DNA of 64,000 bases from Natranaerovirga pectinivora (GCF_004342165.1 NZ_SMAL01000008.1:20095-84094); one strand, 5' to 3'; numbered from the stretch's first letter, positions 17,750 to 26,588 are shown. Numbers and translations: made by a program. Notes: generated by a model from the sequence alone, not told the origin.

Positions 17750-19543
17750 TTATTTCTTAAATATGGCTTTGAATTTACATTTGCTCATACAAGCGCCACA
17801 TTTAATACATTTATCTTGAATAATGACATGGGTCTTTTTAACTTCCCCTTCAATGGCATTGGTTGGACAGACTCTTGCACATAGTGTACAGCCAACACAT
17901 TTGTCTTCTTCTATAATATATTTTAATAAGTTTTGACACTGGCCTGATGGACAGGTTTTATCTTTTACATGGGCAACATATTCATCCCAAAATATGGCAA
18001 TTGTTGATAACACTGGGTTTGGTGCTGTTTGGCCTAACCCACATAAAGCCGTGTCTTTGATGACATAACTTAATCTTTTTAACTCCTCTAAATGTTCCAT
18101 AGTCCCTTTACCATCACATATTAGTTCTAATAGTTCTAGCAAACGTTTTGTTCCAATACGACATGGGGTACATTTGCCACATGATTCTTCTTGGGTAAAT
18201 TCTAGATAGAATTTAGCAACTGCTGGCATACAATCGTCTTCATCCATAACAATCATACCACCTGATCCCATCATAGATCCTTTGGCAATTAAATTATCAA
18301 AGTCAATATGTGTGTCTAAGTCATCACTGGTCAAACAACCTCCAGATGGTCCTCCTGTTTGAACCGCTTTAAACTTCTTACCATCTTTGATACCACCACC
18401 GATATCATAAATAACTTCTTGTAGCGTGGTGCCCATAGGCACTTCGATTAGTCCAACATTATTGATTTTTCCTGCTAAAGCAAATACTTTTGTTCCTTTA
18501 GACTTTTCTGTTCCAATAGAAGCATACCAGTCCGCCCCTTTTAATAAGATAATGGGTATATTGGCATAGGTTTCTACATTATTAACATTTGTAGGTTTTC
18601 CCCAGAACCCACTTTCAGCTGGAAATGGTGGCTTTGTTGTTGGTTCCCCACGTTCACCTTCCATAGAATGAATAAGGGCTGTTTCTTCACCACAAACAAA
18701 AGCCCCTGCTCCAAGGGATATCTCAACATCAAAATCAAATCCTGAACCTAAAATATCTTCCCCTAATAACCCATACTCTCTTGCGTCATCAATAGCCTTT
18801 TGCAGTCTTTTAATGGCTAAAGGATACTCTGCTCGAATGTATACACGACCTTTAGTAGCACCAATAGAATAACCACAAATGGCCATGGCTTCTAAAACGC
18901 TATGAGGATCCCCTTCTAAAATGGATCTATCCATAAAAGCACCTGGATCTCCTTCATCTGCATTACATACAACATATTTTTGATCTGCATCGTATTTACT
19001 TGCAAACTCCCATTTTAAACCTGTAGAAAAACCTGCTCCCCCACGTCCTCTAAGGCCTGAATCTTTTACTACTTTTATAACTTCACTAGGTGACATTTCT
19101 GTTAGGGCTTTACCTAATGCTTGATAGCCATCCCTTGCAATGTATTCATCAATAACATCTGGATCTATTAATCCACAGTTTCTTAATGCAATTCTCATTT
19201 GTTTTTTATAAAAATCCATTTGACTGGAATCAGAAATTCTTTTCTTAGTTTCTGGATCAATATATAATAATCGCTCTACTTTTCTACCTTTAACAATATG
19301 TTCACTTACTAACTCTTTTGCATCCTCTGGTTTTACTTCGACATAAAAAGTATTATCAGGTAATATTTTTACAACAGGGCCTTTTTCACAAAAACCAAAG
19401 CAACCTGTTTTCAATACTTGAGCTTCTGTATCCATATTATTTGCCGCTAATTCAACCATTAAATTACCTATAATATCATCAGCCTGAGCAGATTTACAAC
19501 CTGTTCCCCCACAGACCAATATATGTGTTTTATAATTAGCCAT
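17750..19543 (-). CDS. hydB: Hydrogenase diaphorase subunit HydB (NuoF-like)
   Basis: HydB binds NADH and FMN and passes electrons to HydA. The 597-aa protein has an N-terminal thioredoxin-like 2Fe-2S domain (CGGTGCKSA, GCFGFCEKGP), the NuoF core with the NADH motif GRGGAGFSTG and FMN motif GAGAFVCGEETAL, the 4Fe-4S motif ESCGKCTPCR, and two C-terminal ferredoxin 4Fe-4S motifs (CVGCTLCARVCP, CIKCGACMSKC). This is the full domain set of bifurcating hydrogenase B subunits. GAGG lies upstream of ATG 19543. It is 49 bp from hydA and 16 bp from the small 2Fe-2S gene. Confidence 0.94.
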   Translation of the reverse strand: MANYKTHILVCGGTGCKSAQADDIIGNLMVELAANNMDTEAQVLKTGCFGFCEKGPVVKILPDNTFYVEVKPEDAKELVSEHIVKGRKVERLLYIDPETKKRISDSSQMDFYKKQMRIALRNCGLIDPDVIDEYIARDGYQALGKALTEMSPSEVIKVVKDSGLRGRGGAGFSTGLKWEFASKYDADQKYVVCNADEGDPGAFMDRSILEGDPHSVLEAMAICGYSIGATKGRVYIRAEYPLAIKRLQKAIDDAREYGLLGEDILGSGFDFDVEISLGAGAFVCGEETALIHSMEGERGEPTTKPPFPAESGFWGKPTNVNNVETYANIPIILLKGADWYASIGTEKSKGTKVFALAGKINNVGLIEVPMGTTLQEVIYDIGGGIKDGKKFKAVQTGGPSGGCLTSDDLDTHIDFDNLIAKGSMMGSGGMIVMDEDDCMPAVAKFYLEFTQEESCGKCTPCRIGTKRLLELLELICDGKGTMEHLEELKRLSYVIKDTALCGLGQTAPNPVLSTIAIFWDEYVAHVKDKTCPSGQCQNLLKYIIEEDKCVGCTLCARVCPTNAIEGEVKKTHVIIQDKCIKCGACMSKCKFKAIFKK

Positions 19544-19559
19544 ATTTCAGCCTCCTCAC

Positions 19560-19955
19560 TTATTCTATTGTTTTGTGGGTAATAGGTATAATGCCATCTA
19601 CTAATTCACCCATTTTAATATGTTTTTCTAATATTTCTTTTGCCTTTTCCTTCGTTACATCCCCATACACAACAGGCTCTTGGCCTGGTATGGTTACTTC
19701 TATGGTTGGTTCTGCATAACAATAACCCATACAACCTGTTTGAGTCACCACTACATCATCTATATTCTCTTTAGCCAATTCTTCAATAATATAATTCATT
19801 ACTTCTCTTGCACCAGATGCAATACCACAAGTAGCCATTGCAATCTTTATATGGGTGAGGTTTTGGATATTATCCCCTTGCTCTCTAATGCTAATTTTTG
19901 ATTTTACTTCTTCTTTTAATTTTTTTAATTCTTCTAAAGATTTTATTTTTCCCAT
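19560..19955 (-). CDS. Thioredoxin-like [2Fe-2S] ferredoxin of the hydrogenase operon
   Basis: The 131-aa product is a stand-alone thioredoxin-fold 2Fe-2S protein: the four cysteines fall in ATCGIASGA and QTGCMGYCYAEP. An N-terminal coiled-coil-like segment rich in Lys and Glu precedes it. Similar small subunits accompany HydABC in many clostridia and probably carry electrons within the complex; the exact role is not settled. The start is ATG 19955 with AGGAGG upstream; the longer reading overlaps hydC and has no binding site at its start. Confidence 0.85.
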   Translation of the reverse strand: MGKIKSLEELKKLKEEVKSKISIREQGDNIQNLTHIKIAMATCGIASGAREVMNYIIEELAKENIDDVVVTQTGCMGYCYAEPTIEVTIPGQEPVVYGDVTKEKAKEILEKHIKMGELVDGIIPITHKTIE

Positions 19956-19974
19956 ACTAAAACCTCCTAAGCAT

Positions 19975-20454
19975 TTATTTATACTCATCTAATATATCTT
20001 TTACCATCTCAACAGTTACCCTACCATATACTTTTTCTCCAACCAATACGACTGGTGCTAATCCACAAGCACCAACACAACGAAGGGCTTCTACTGAAAA
20101 TTTTCCATCTTCCGTTGTTTTGCCTATTTCCACTCCTAATTGTCTTTTAAATTCATCTAAGACTTTTTCAGCCCCACGAACATAACAGGCTGTTCCCATA
20201 CAAACTGAAATATTATGTTCCCCTTTTGGCTCCATTGCAAAATAGGAATAAAAACTTACAACCCCAAATACCTTAGCTGTTGGTACACCTAATTTTCTAC
20301 CAACAAAATATTGAACCTCTTTTGGTAAATACCCGAATATTTGTTGTGCTTTATGTAAAACACGAATCAATTCTCCTTTTGTACTTACTAAAGAATCAAT
20401 GAAATCTTCTAATTCTTTAAACTTTGCATCAGAAAGCTGTTCATTGGATACCAT
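19975..20454 (-). CDS. hydC: Hydrogenase subunit HydC (NuoE-like 2Fe-2S)
   Basis: The 159-aa NuoE-family protein carries electrons from the diaphorase to the rest of the complex. The 2Fe-2S cysteines lie in CMGTACYVRGAE (around residue 87) and CVGACGLAPVV (around 128), the usual spacing. AAGGAGG lies before ATG 20454. It is the first hydrogenase gene, 53 bp after the PHP gene. Confidence 0.92.
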   Translation of the reverse strand: MVSNEQLSDAKFKELEDFIDSLVSTKGELIRVLHKAQQIFGYLPKEVQYFVGRKLGVPTAKVFGVVSFYSYFAMEPKGEHNISVCMGTACYVRGAEKVLDEFKRQLGVEIGKTTEDGKFSVEALRCVGACGLAPVVLVGEKVYGRVTVEMVKDILDEYK

Positions 20455-20507
20455 TCAAATTCCTCCTTGTTATAATTCTTTTTTATTGATATATTTTTAA
20501 CTTATTA

Positions 20508-21209
20508 TTACCTACTTAATTGATTAATAATTGATTCAATGGTAAATTCCTCTATATCTAAAACACCTTCACAAATACCAATATATCCTAATTCATGGGC
20601 GTCTGAGGACTGTAGAATATTATAATTCTTATACTTTTCTATATAGGCTTCTCTAGTAACATGCCTAGATATTTCTAGGTTTTTTATATTTAAATCTTCT
20701 GGTATCAATCCTAGGTTAGATATAATACTATAACTAGGCCTATCAATATGGGCAGGAACCATAACTCCCCCTAATTCCGTGGTTTTTAAATAAATCTTAT
20801 TAATTGATAGTCCAGTAGCCGTTAAGAGTAATCTTTTTTCTGTTTTTATAATATTATCATATTTATCAAATATCAGTTGCTCTCCTAATAATTTAGGATT
20901 ATTTTGATTCACTGTCATGTGATCTTGGATGTATTTTTGCATATTGTATACATTATGTAAGTTAGAAAAAAAACACAATACGTGAATTTCTTCTTTGGTT
21001 TCAATCTCCATTCCTGGAACTGTTAGAATGGAATATTCCTTTCCTAAGTCCATCACAGCTTTTACATTTTCACAACTATTGTGATCTGTTATACCAATAA
21101 TTTTTAAGTTATTTAAAAATGCCATTCTTATAATATTATTGGGTGTCATATCATTATGACAACAAGGAGATAAAGCTGTATGAATATGTAAATCATATTT
21201 TAATAACAT
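20508..21209 (-). CDS. PHP-domain phosphoesterase upstream of the hydrogenase
   Basis: The 233-aa product has the metal-binding motifs of the PHP superfamily: DLHIHTALSPCC at residues 5-16, GITDHNS around 40, and later AHIDRPS and SSDAHE. This is the pattern of small-molecule or nucleotide phosphoesterases, not of the polymerase proofreading type. The substrate is unknown. The start is ATG 21209, since an upstream GTG overlaps GAGGTG. It shares direction and probably a transcript with hydC, a linkage seen in other clostridia. Confidence 0.82.
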   Translation of the reverse strand: MLLKYDLHIHTALSPCCHNDMTPNNIIRMAFLNNLKIIGITDHNSCENVKAVMDLGKEYSILTVPGMEIETKEEIHVLCFFSNLHNVYNMQKYIQDHMTVNQNNPKLLGEQLIFDKYDNIIKTEKRLLLTATGLSINKIYLKTTELGGVMVPAHIDRPSYSIISNLGLIPEDLNIKNLEISRHVTREAYIEKYKNYNILQSSDAHELGYIGICEGVLDIEEFTIESIINQLSR

Positions 21210-21269
21210 ACACACCTCTTCTTGTTAAAATATTGACAAGTTTTGGGATAATAATAGATAATATGTTTA

Positions 21270-21298
21270 ATTATAACAAAAAATACATATTGTGTAAA
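21270..21298 (-). promoter_or_regulatory. Sigma-A promoter of the PHP-hydrogenase operon
   Basis: On the minus strand TTTACA (21293-21298) and TATAAT (21270-21275) are 17 bp apart, placing transcription start about 50 bp before the PHP gene. Assigned by consensus only. Confidence 0.55.
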
Positions 21299-21331
21299 TT
21301 AATATAGTGTAAAATCATCAAAATAATAACA

Positions 21332-21670
21332 TTAAAGCGTCTCTTCATACATAACAATTTTATTTGCTAGAAACTCCGCCAATCCAATAAATTCACAACC
21401 AAATTTTATATAGTCGCCTTGTTTTTCTTTTCTAATGATTTTAATAACAGCATAGAAAAAATCTTTATTGGCCAATTCAATTTTTGCATTAAAATAATAG
21501 TCTAATGGAAGCTCGTAATTTGTTAAGAATGCTAAACCAGTTCTTGAAATATCTACAACTTCTATTTCTGTATTAATATTTTCTAGACAAATATAGTTTT
21601 GTTTAAATAATGTATTAATTTCTAGTTGAATTTTTACTGGTATTCTTTTACTTCTTCTTTTCTCCTCCAT
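21332..21670 (-). CDS. PilZ-domain protein
   Basis: The 112-aa protein is a single PilZ domain, the usual c-di-GMP receptor. The two ligand motifs are present: RRSKRIPV near the N-terminus (RxxxR) and DISRTGLAF (DxSxxG) around residue 56. There is no second domain, so it must act through a partner. It is transcribed alone, in the opposite direction from the DUF503 gene. Confidence 0.85.
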   Translation of the reverse strand: MEEKRRSKRIPVKIQLEINTLFKQNYICLENINTEIEVVDISRTGLAFLTNYELPLDYYFNAKIELANKDFFYAVIKIIRKEKQGDYIKFGCEFIGLAEFLANKIVMYEETL

Positions 21671-21840
21671 AGATAACGCTCCTTATAAAAACAATTTAAA
21701 AATTATTTATATGTATATTATAACATAAGATATTTTAAGGTAAAATATATTTATATCAATTAGCACAAATTATATTTCACTATGGTATAATTATTGTTAT
21801 ATTTTACCGAACTAACACATATTATAGGAGGTTAATAATC

Positions 21841-22119
21841 ATGATCGTAGAATCTTGTTCTATAAATATTCTTATTTATGATTCTTATTCATTAAAAGAT
21901 AAAAGAAGTGTTTTAAAAAGTATTCTTGAAAAATCAAGGCAAAAATTTAATGTAAGCATATCAGAAGTTGGCAGTCAAGAAATTCATAACAAAGCAGAAA
22001 TTGGTATAAGTTGTGTTGGTAATACCAACCTAATTTGTGACCAAACCATCTGCTCTGTATTAGAATTTATCGAAGGTAATTATAATGTGGATATTATCAA
22101 AAAGGACCCTTGGTTTTAA
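21841..22119 (+). CDS. DUF503 family protein (YlxP-like)
   Basis: The 92-aa product shows the family pattern SLKDKRSVLKSILEK (residues 17-31) and FNVSISEVGSQ (about 37-47). The family is small, cytoplasmic and of unclear function; in Bacillus it lies near ribosome maturation genes. A strong AGGAGG lies 8 nt before the ATG. It converges with the next gene and shares 4 bp with its end. Confidence 0.8.
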   Translation: MIVESCSINILIYDSYSLKDKRSVLKSILEKSRQKFNVSISEVGSQEIHNKAEIGISCVGNTNLICDQTICSVLEFIEGNYNVDIIKKDPWF

Positions 22120-22328
22120 TTATTTTGTCCTTGTTGCTTTTCATATGTTTTAGTTATATTTTCGCAGTTTGTTATAAGCTCATTAACTGTTTTTATGTTA
22201 TCTTTAATTTCAGACTTCATTTCTTCATCATTAATAGATTGGTGTGCATTATTTAAATAACTTTTTACTTCCTTTAATGAAGAATATGATAACTCTAAAC
22301 TTTGCTTTATATTTCTTTGTATACCCAT
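22116..22328 (-). CDS. Small hypothetical protein, 70 aa
   Basis: No family recognised. The 70-aa product is rich in Lys, Glu, Asn and Ser, has no cysteine pairs or membrane segment apart from one late Cys, and reads as mostly helical. It is judged real because AGGAGG lies 8 nt before the ATG and codon use is like that of its neighbours. It ends tail-to-tail with the DUF503 gene. Confidence 0.6.
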   Translation of the reverse strand: MGIQRNIKQSLELSYSSLKEVKSYLNNAHQSINDEEMKSEIKDNIKTVNELITNCENITKTYEKQQGQNN

Positions 22329-22437
22329 ATGGAAAACCTCCTAATAAAACCTTTAAGTTAGATTTTTTGCTATATAAGTTTCAATATAGTATTTCCTTAA
22401 CTTTATTTTATTATTATAGGACCATAAGATATAAAGA

Positions 22438-22480
22438 CAAAAAAATGGGCATTGCTTAAAACTTGCAATACCCATTTTTA
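22438..22480 (-). terminator. Terminator of the NlpC/P60 gene
   Basis: Hairpin AAAATGGGTATTGC with AGCAATGCCCATTTT (one G-T pair) and a T run on the minus strand, starting a few bases after the stop at 22484. Confidence 0.8.
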
Positions 22481-22483
22481 TAT

Positions 22484-23584
22484 TTAATTTATAATTCTTG
22501 CTGCACCAATATAAGGTGTCCCATAATCTATATTAGATATGATAATTCCAGTTCTTCTATTGCTTGCATGTATAATTTGTCCATTTCCAATAAATAAAGC
22601 CACATGTGAAATACTATTATTATTTCCATAGAAAACTAAATCTCCAGGTAATAGTTCATTTCTATTAATTCTTACCCCATCATTTATTTGAGTACGAGAC
22701 GTACGACTTATATTAAATCCAAATCTTCCTAGAATTTGTTGTGTAAATCCAGAACAATCTATCCCATCTGTTAAAGAATTACCGCCCCAACTATAAGGAT
22801 TTCCTAAAAATTGTCTTGCATAATCAACAACTTCTTGCCTAATTCTATCTACATTTTCAAAGCTTTCTATTTCTCTAATTGTTGTAAAGTCTTTAGATAC
22901 ATACCCTGTTCTTCCATCAGTTTGTACGATTTCTACCCATTCCTCTAAAACTCTAACAACTTTTAATTGATTGAATCTATATGTTTTACCAATTATACTT
23001 GAATTCGTATTTGGTTCTTGTCTTACATTAAGTACATTTACATCCACTACTGCAATAAGTTCTTTAACTTGATTTTGTTCAGAAAGAACTGTTTTATCCT
23101 CTGCAAATCTTATAAAATCTCCGTGTACAAATCCTTCAATGTTATTTGGTCCTGTTACAAGGTACCATTCACCACTTTGACTTACTACACCAAGCTTTTC
23201 TCCTCTTCTCAATTGAGTAATACGTGTCCCATTTACAGACGGTGTAGATCTTACATTTAATATGTCTGTATCAACAATTGCTTGTCTTTGTAATTGAACA
23301 ATACTTTCTTCTTGAACAGGCACTTCTATGATACTTACAAAATCAGAGTGTAAAAACACTTCTTGGTTGTTTAGATTTACTTTAAGCCATTCATTAGATG
23401 AGTCAATAACCTCTACTTCTTGGCCTCTTCTAAGTTGAGAAGTAACACTAAAATGTGTACCTGGACCTGATCTAACATTTAAAATATTTGTATTTACTAC
23501 ACCTTTTTCTGCTCCATATATATTACTTGTTAATAATAATGAACCTATTAAACCAAATGTGACTTTCCTAAGATGCTTTTTCAT
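22484..23584 (-). CDS. Secreted SH3-domain / NlpC-P60 peptidoglycan endopeptidase
   Basis: The 366-aa protein has a signal peptide (MKKHLRKVTFGLIGSLLLTS, cleavage near IYGA-E), then three bacterial SH3 domains, each opening with a NILNVRSGP-like motif (about residues 31, 111 and 181), and a C-terminal NlpC/P60 cysteine peptidase. Catalytic residues are visible: Cys in GIDCSGFTQQ, His in ISHVALFIG, and the later HASNRR. It should bind and cut cell-wall peptides, and would be a housekeeping or separation hydrolase. GGAGG lies before ATG; it stands alone. Confidence 0.9.
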   Translation of the reverse strand: MKKHLRKVTFGLIGSLLLTSNIYGAEKGVVNTNILNVRSGPGTHFSVTSQLRRGQEVEVIDSSNEWLKVNLNNQEVFLHSDFVSIIEVPVQEESIVQLQRQAIVDTDILNVRSTPSVNGTRITQLRRGEKLGVVSQSGEWYLVTGPNNIEGFVHGDFIRFAEDKTVLSEQNQVKELIAVVDVNVLNVRQEPNTNSSIIGKTYRFNQLKVVRVLEEWVEIVQTDGRTGYVSKDFTTIREIESFENVDRIRQEVVDYARQFLGNPYSWGGNSLTDGIDCSGFTQQILGRFGFNISRTSRTQINDGVRINRNELLPGDLVFYGNNNSISHVALFIGNGQIIHASNRRTGIIISNIDYGTPYIGAARIIN

Positions 23585-24052
23585 TTTCTGCCTCCTACTA
23601 TAGAGATAATATATGATTATAATATATTACGAATTTATTAACTAAATGTTACACCCATATTATACAAATATTATTAGAAAATGTCAATAAAAAAGATTAA
23701 AAGACAAATTTCCATTTTTTACAATTAATAAAACCCTTATTCTATGACCATAAAACTATAGTTCTAATGGCTTACTAAATAGTGTTAATGGCTTATTACA
23801 AAGTTATTACAAAGTAGTGCCTATCTCGCTAAATATTTTTTCTTGCTAAATGTTTTCCCTATTAAGCTTTTTATCTTTTATGTCTAATTTTATAATATAA
23901 ACTCTTAATACGTGACTTTTTATCTAATTTTCACCATTTTTTTAGCCTGTGTATATTTAAAACAATTTGAGAAGAAACTGACTTTATGTTATAATATTAA
24001 TCGGCGACTATTTTTATATAGTACATTTTTACTAAATGAGGAGGGGCGAATT
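23585..24052. other. Spacer with short direct repeats and the kamA-like promoter
   Basis: No gene is seen in this 470-bp AT-rich spacer between divergent genes. It contains imperfect direct duplications around 23765-23860 (TAATGGCTTA twice, TTATTACAAAG twice, then TCTCGCTAAATATTTT and TTCTTGCTAAATGTTTT). The plus-strand promoter is TTGAGA (23967-23972), 17 bp, TATAAT (23990-23995). Confidence 0.5.
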
Positions 24053-25150
24053 TTGAATTGGAAAAAAGCTTTAAGAGAAAATGCAACAACTGTTGAGGAT
24101 TTAAAAAAATATTTTACACTTACACCTGAGGAAGAAGAAAAGCTTGGCCACTTAATCGATTCCTATCCAATGTCAACAACAAAATATTACTTATCTCTTA
24201 TCAATACTGAAGATCCTATGGATCCAATAAAAAAAATGTCTATACCATCTGTAACTGAGTTCGACGTTGCAGGCCTTGAGGATACAAGTGGTGAACAACA
24301 AAACACTAAAATGCAAGGTTTACAACACAAATATAAACCTACTGTATTATTGCTGTCTACAACAACTTGTGCAATGTACTGTAGACATTGTTTTAGAAAA
24401 AGACTAGTTGGTTTAAATAGTAGCGAAACGCTGAGAATGTTTGACGAAGCCGTTAACTATATAAAAGAGCATAAAGAAGTTAGTAATGTACTAATTTCTG
24501 GGGGCGACTCTTTCTTACTAGACACTGATATTATAGAAAAATTACTGAAACAATTATGTGAAATTGAACACCTTGACTTTATTCGTTTTGGTACAAGAAC
24601 CCCTGTTGTATTTCCACAAAGAATATTCACTGACGATAAACTTTTATCAGTTTTAAATAAATATAACAAAGAAAAACGTATCTACGTTGTTACTCAGTTT
24701 AATCATCCTAACGAAATCACTGATGAAGCCAAAAAAGCAATTGCCGAGTTGCAAAATCAAAATATTGTTGTTGGGAATCAAACTGTTCTTCTAAAAGATG
24801 TTAATGACAATCCAGATACATTAGTTGATTTAATGAGATCTCTTACTCAAATAGGTGTAGTGCCTTATTATGTCTTCCAATGCAGACCAGTAAAAGGTGT
24901 TGCTAGTAGCTTCCAAATATCCATAAAGGATGGCATAAAAATTGTTGAAGAAGCCAAATCTAAATTGAATGGACATGCTAAAAGGTTTCGTTATGCTTTG
25001 TCCCATGTACGAGGAAAAATAGAAATACTAGGTCAATTAAATGAAAGTGATGTACTTTTTAAGTATCATCAAGCAAAAGATATCAATGATACGGGTCGTA
25101 TTTTCTCAAAACCACTAACAGATGAATGTTGGTTGTTTGATCTTGAATAA
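24053..25150 (+). CDS. KamA-family radical SAM protein, substrate unknown
   Basis: The 365-aa product resembles lysine 2,3-aminomutase and has the radical SAM cluster motif CAMYCRHC around residue 105, preceded by LLLSTTT. It is shorter than true KamA and lacks both aspartates that hold the lysine side chain: the place of CDLS is CRPV, and the DAPGGGG segment is absent. The aminomutase at 62985 keeps both. So lysine is unlikely as substrate. The start is TTG 24053 after GGAGGGG; a hydrophobic upstream extension in the same frame lies in the promoter and is rejected. Confidence 0.8.
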   Translation: MNWKKALRENATTVEDLKKYFTLTPEEEEKLGHLIDSYPMSTTKYYLSLINTEDPMDPIKKMSIPSVTEFDVAGLEDTSGEQQNTKMQGLQHKYKPTVLLLSTTTCAMYCRHCFRKRLVGLNSSETLRMFDEAVNYIKEHKEVSNVLISGGDSFLLDTDIIEKLLKQLCEIEHLDFIRFGTRTPVVFPQRIFTDDKLLSVLNKYNKEKRIYVVTQFNHPNEITDEAKKAIAELQNQNIVVGNQTVLLKDVNDNPDTLVDLMRSLTQIGVVPYYVFQCRPVKGVASSFQISIKDGIKIVEEAKSKLNGHAKRFRYALSHVRGKIEILGQLNESDVLFKYHQAKDINDTGRIFSKPLTDECWLFDLE

Positions 25151-25161
25151 AACCTTTACTT

Positions 25162-25192
25162 GTAGAGAAGCTAATCCTTCTCTACTTTTTTT
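25162..25192 (+). terminator. Terminator of the KamA-like gene
   Basis: Perfect stem GTAGAGAAG / CTTCTCTAC with seven T directly after it, 11 bp past the stop. Confidence 0.88.
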
Positions 25193-25261
25193 GTTTTTTA
25201 ATTAAAGGAATAAAGGTTGTCTTTTTTATTAATAATATACTAGTTGAATAATTAAAAAGTA

Positions 25262-25321
25262 TTGACAAAGATCTGTGACCCATTATATAATTAACTTATA
25301 TTGATAATGAATTTCATTATT
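25262..25321 (+). promoter_or_regulatory. Promoter and Fur-like box of the lactate dehydrogenase gene
   Basis: TTGACA (25262-25267), 18 bp, TATAAT (25286-25291). Just downstream, at 25303-25321, GATAATGAATTTCATTATT matches the 19-bp Fur consensus GATAATGATAATCATTATC at 15 positions and is a near-perfect inverted repeat. It would cover about +4 to +22, where a bound repressor blocks transcription. Confidence 0.6.
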
Positions 25322-25350
25322 GATATAAGCATCCTTTAGGAGGTGGTTTC

Positions 25351-26385
25351 TTGAAGGTTGCATTCTTTGATACAAAACCTTATGACCAACAAATATTTGA
25401 AGCTATGAATAAAGAGTATAATTTAGAATTTACTTTTTATGAGTCAAGATTGACTGCTCGTAGTGTTTTATTAGCAAAAGGTTTTGATGTTGTTTGTGTC
25501 TTCGTACGTGATGAGGTAACTAAAATCGTTATTGATCAGTTGGCAGAATATGGTGTTAAAATGATTGCACTAAGATGTGCTGGTTATAATAACATTGATT
25601 TTGCAGCACTTAATAACAGATTAAAAGTTGTTAATGTACCTGCTTATTCACCATATGCTGTTGCAGAATTTACTGTAGGAATGATGTTAACCCTTAACAG
25701 AAAAATTCACAAAGCTTACAATAGAACAAGAGATATGAACTTCTCTCTTAATGGGCTTCTAGGCTTTGATATGCATAATAAAACAGTGGGAATAATTGGT
25801 ACAGGTAAAATCGCTAAAGTGTTAATCCAAATTTTAAAAGGTTTTGGTTGTCAGGTTATAGCTTATGATATTGTTGAAGATGAAAAAAGCGCAGCAAGTT
25901 TAGGCTACCAATACACAACTTTAGATGAACTCTATAAAAAAAGTGATATTATATCTCTTCACTGCCCTCTAACAAAAGAAACAGAGTATCTCATTAATGA
26001 AGATACAATATCAAAAATGAAAGATGGCGTTATGATTATTAATACCGGCAGAGGTAAACTCATACACACTATAGATCTTATTGAAGCCTTAAAAGAAAAA
26101 AAGGTTGGATCTGCAGGACTAGATGTTTACGAAGAGGAAGAAGAATATTTCTATGAAGATTATTCTGAAAGAGTCATAACAGATGATGTTTTAACACGGT
26201 TATTAGGTTTTCCTAATGTACTAATAACATCCCATCAAGCATTCTTTACAAAAGATGCCTTGTTAAACATTACTACAACCACATTAGATAGTATTAATCA
26301 ATTAAAAAATAACAAAACGCTAATTAACGAAATAACTTTAAAATGTGATACTACAGGATGTTCTGTTAAAAACACAAACAGTTAA
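25351..26385 (+). CDS. ldhA: D-lactate dehydrogenase (2-hydroxyacid dehydrogenase family)
   Basis: It reduces pyruvate to D-lactate with NADH. The 344-aa product has the family layout: ALRCAGYNN with the substrate contact, the NAD-binding GIIGTGKIAK near residue 147, and the catalytic triad Arg in NTGRG, Glu in LDVYEEE and His in TSHQAFF. The C-terminal 20 residues (CDTTGCS) extend a little past the usual end. The start is TTG 25351, 7 nt after AGGAGG. It is a single-gene unit with its own promoter, Fur-like operator and terminator. A closely related 2-hydroxyacid dehydrogenase cannot be excluded. Confidence 0.88.
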   Translation: MKVAFFDTKPYDQQIFEAMNKEYNLEFTFYESRLTARSVLLAKGFDVVCVFVRDEVTKIVIDQLAEYGVKMIALRCAGYNNIDFAALNNRLKVVNVPAYSPYAVAEFTVGMMLTLNRKIHKAYNRTRDMNFSLNGLLGFDMHNKTVGIIGTGKIAKVLIQILKGFGCQVIAYDIVEDEKSAASLGYQYTTLDELYKKSDIISLHCPLTKETEYLINEDTISKMKDGVMIINTGRGKLIHTIDLIEALKEKKVGSAGLDVYEEEEEYFYEDYSERVITDDVLTRLLGFPNVLITSHQAFFTKDALLNITTTTLDSINQLKNNKTLINEITLKCDTTGCSVKNTNS

Positions 26386-26432
26386 TGAATACATTCTGTT
26401 TAAATATCAACCTCCCAAGTATATAAAGTGTC

Positions 26433-26461
26433 AAAAAAAAGATGGCTTGCCATCTTTTTTT
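26433..26461 (+). terminator. Terminator of ldhA
   Basis: Perfect stem AAAAAAGATGGC / GCCATCTTTTTT with T run, 48 bp after the stop. Confidence 0.88.
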
Positions 26462-26588
26462 ATGTTTATTTACAGATATAACACCTGTCCTTTTCTCTAT
26501 TTCATATAGCCATTCTTAATAAATCTCTCACTTTCAGCAAATACTACATCTTTATATGGCAATATGCTCAAATTATAATAATTATTTA

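Noticed and set aside
23912-24052. Hydrophobic N-terminal extension of the KamA-like protein
   Set aside because: It spans the -35/-10 promoter, while TTG 24053 has a strong GGAGGGG site.
24053-25150. KamA-like protein as EpmB (EF-P lysine aminomutase)
   Set aside because: The region after the radical SAM core lacks EpmB-like motifs, and no epmA or efp gene is near.
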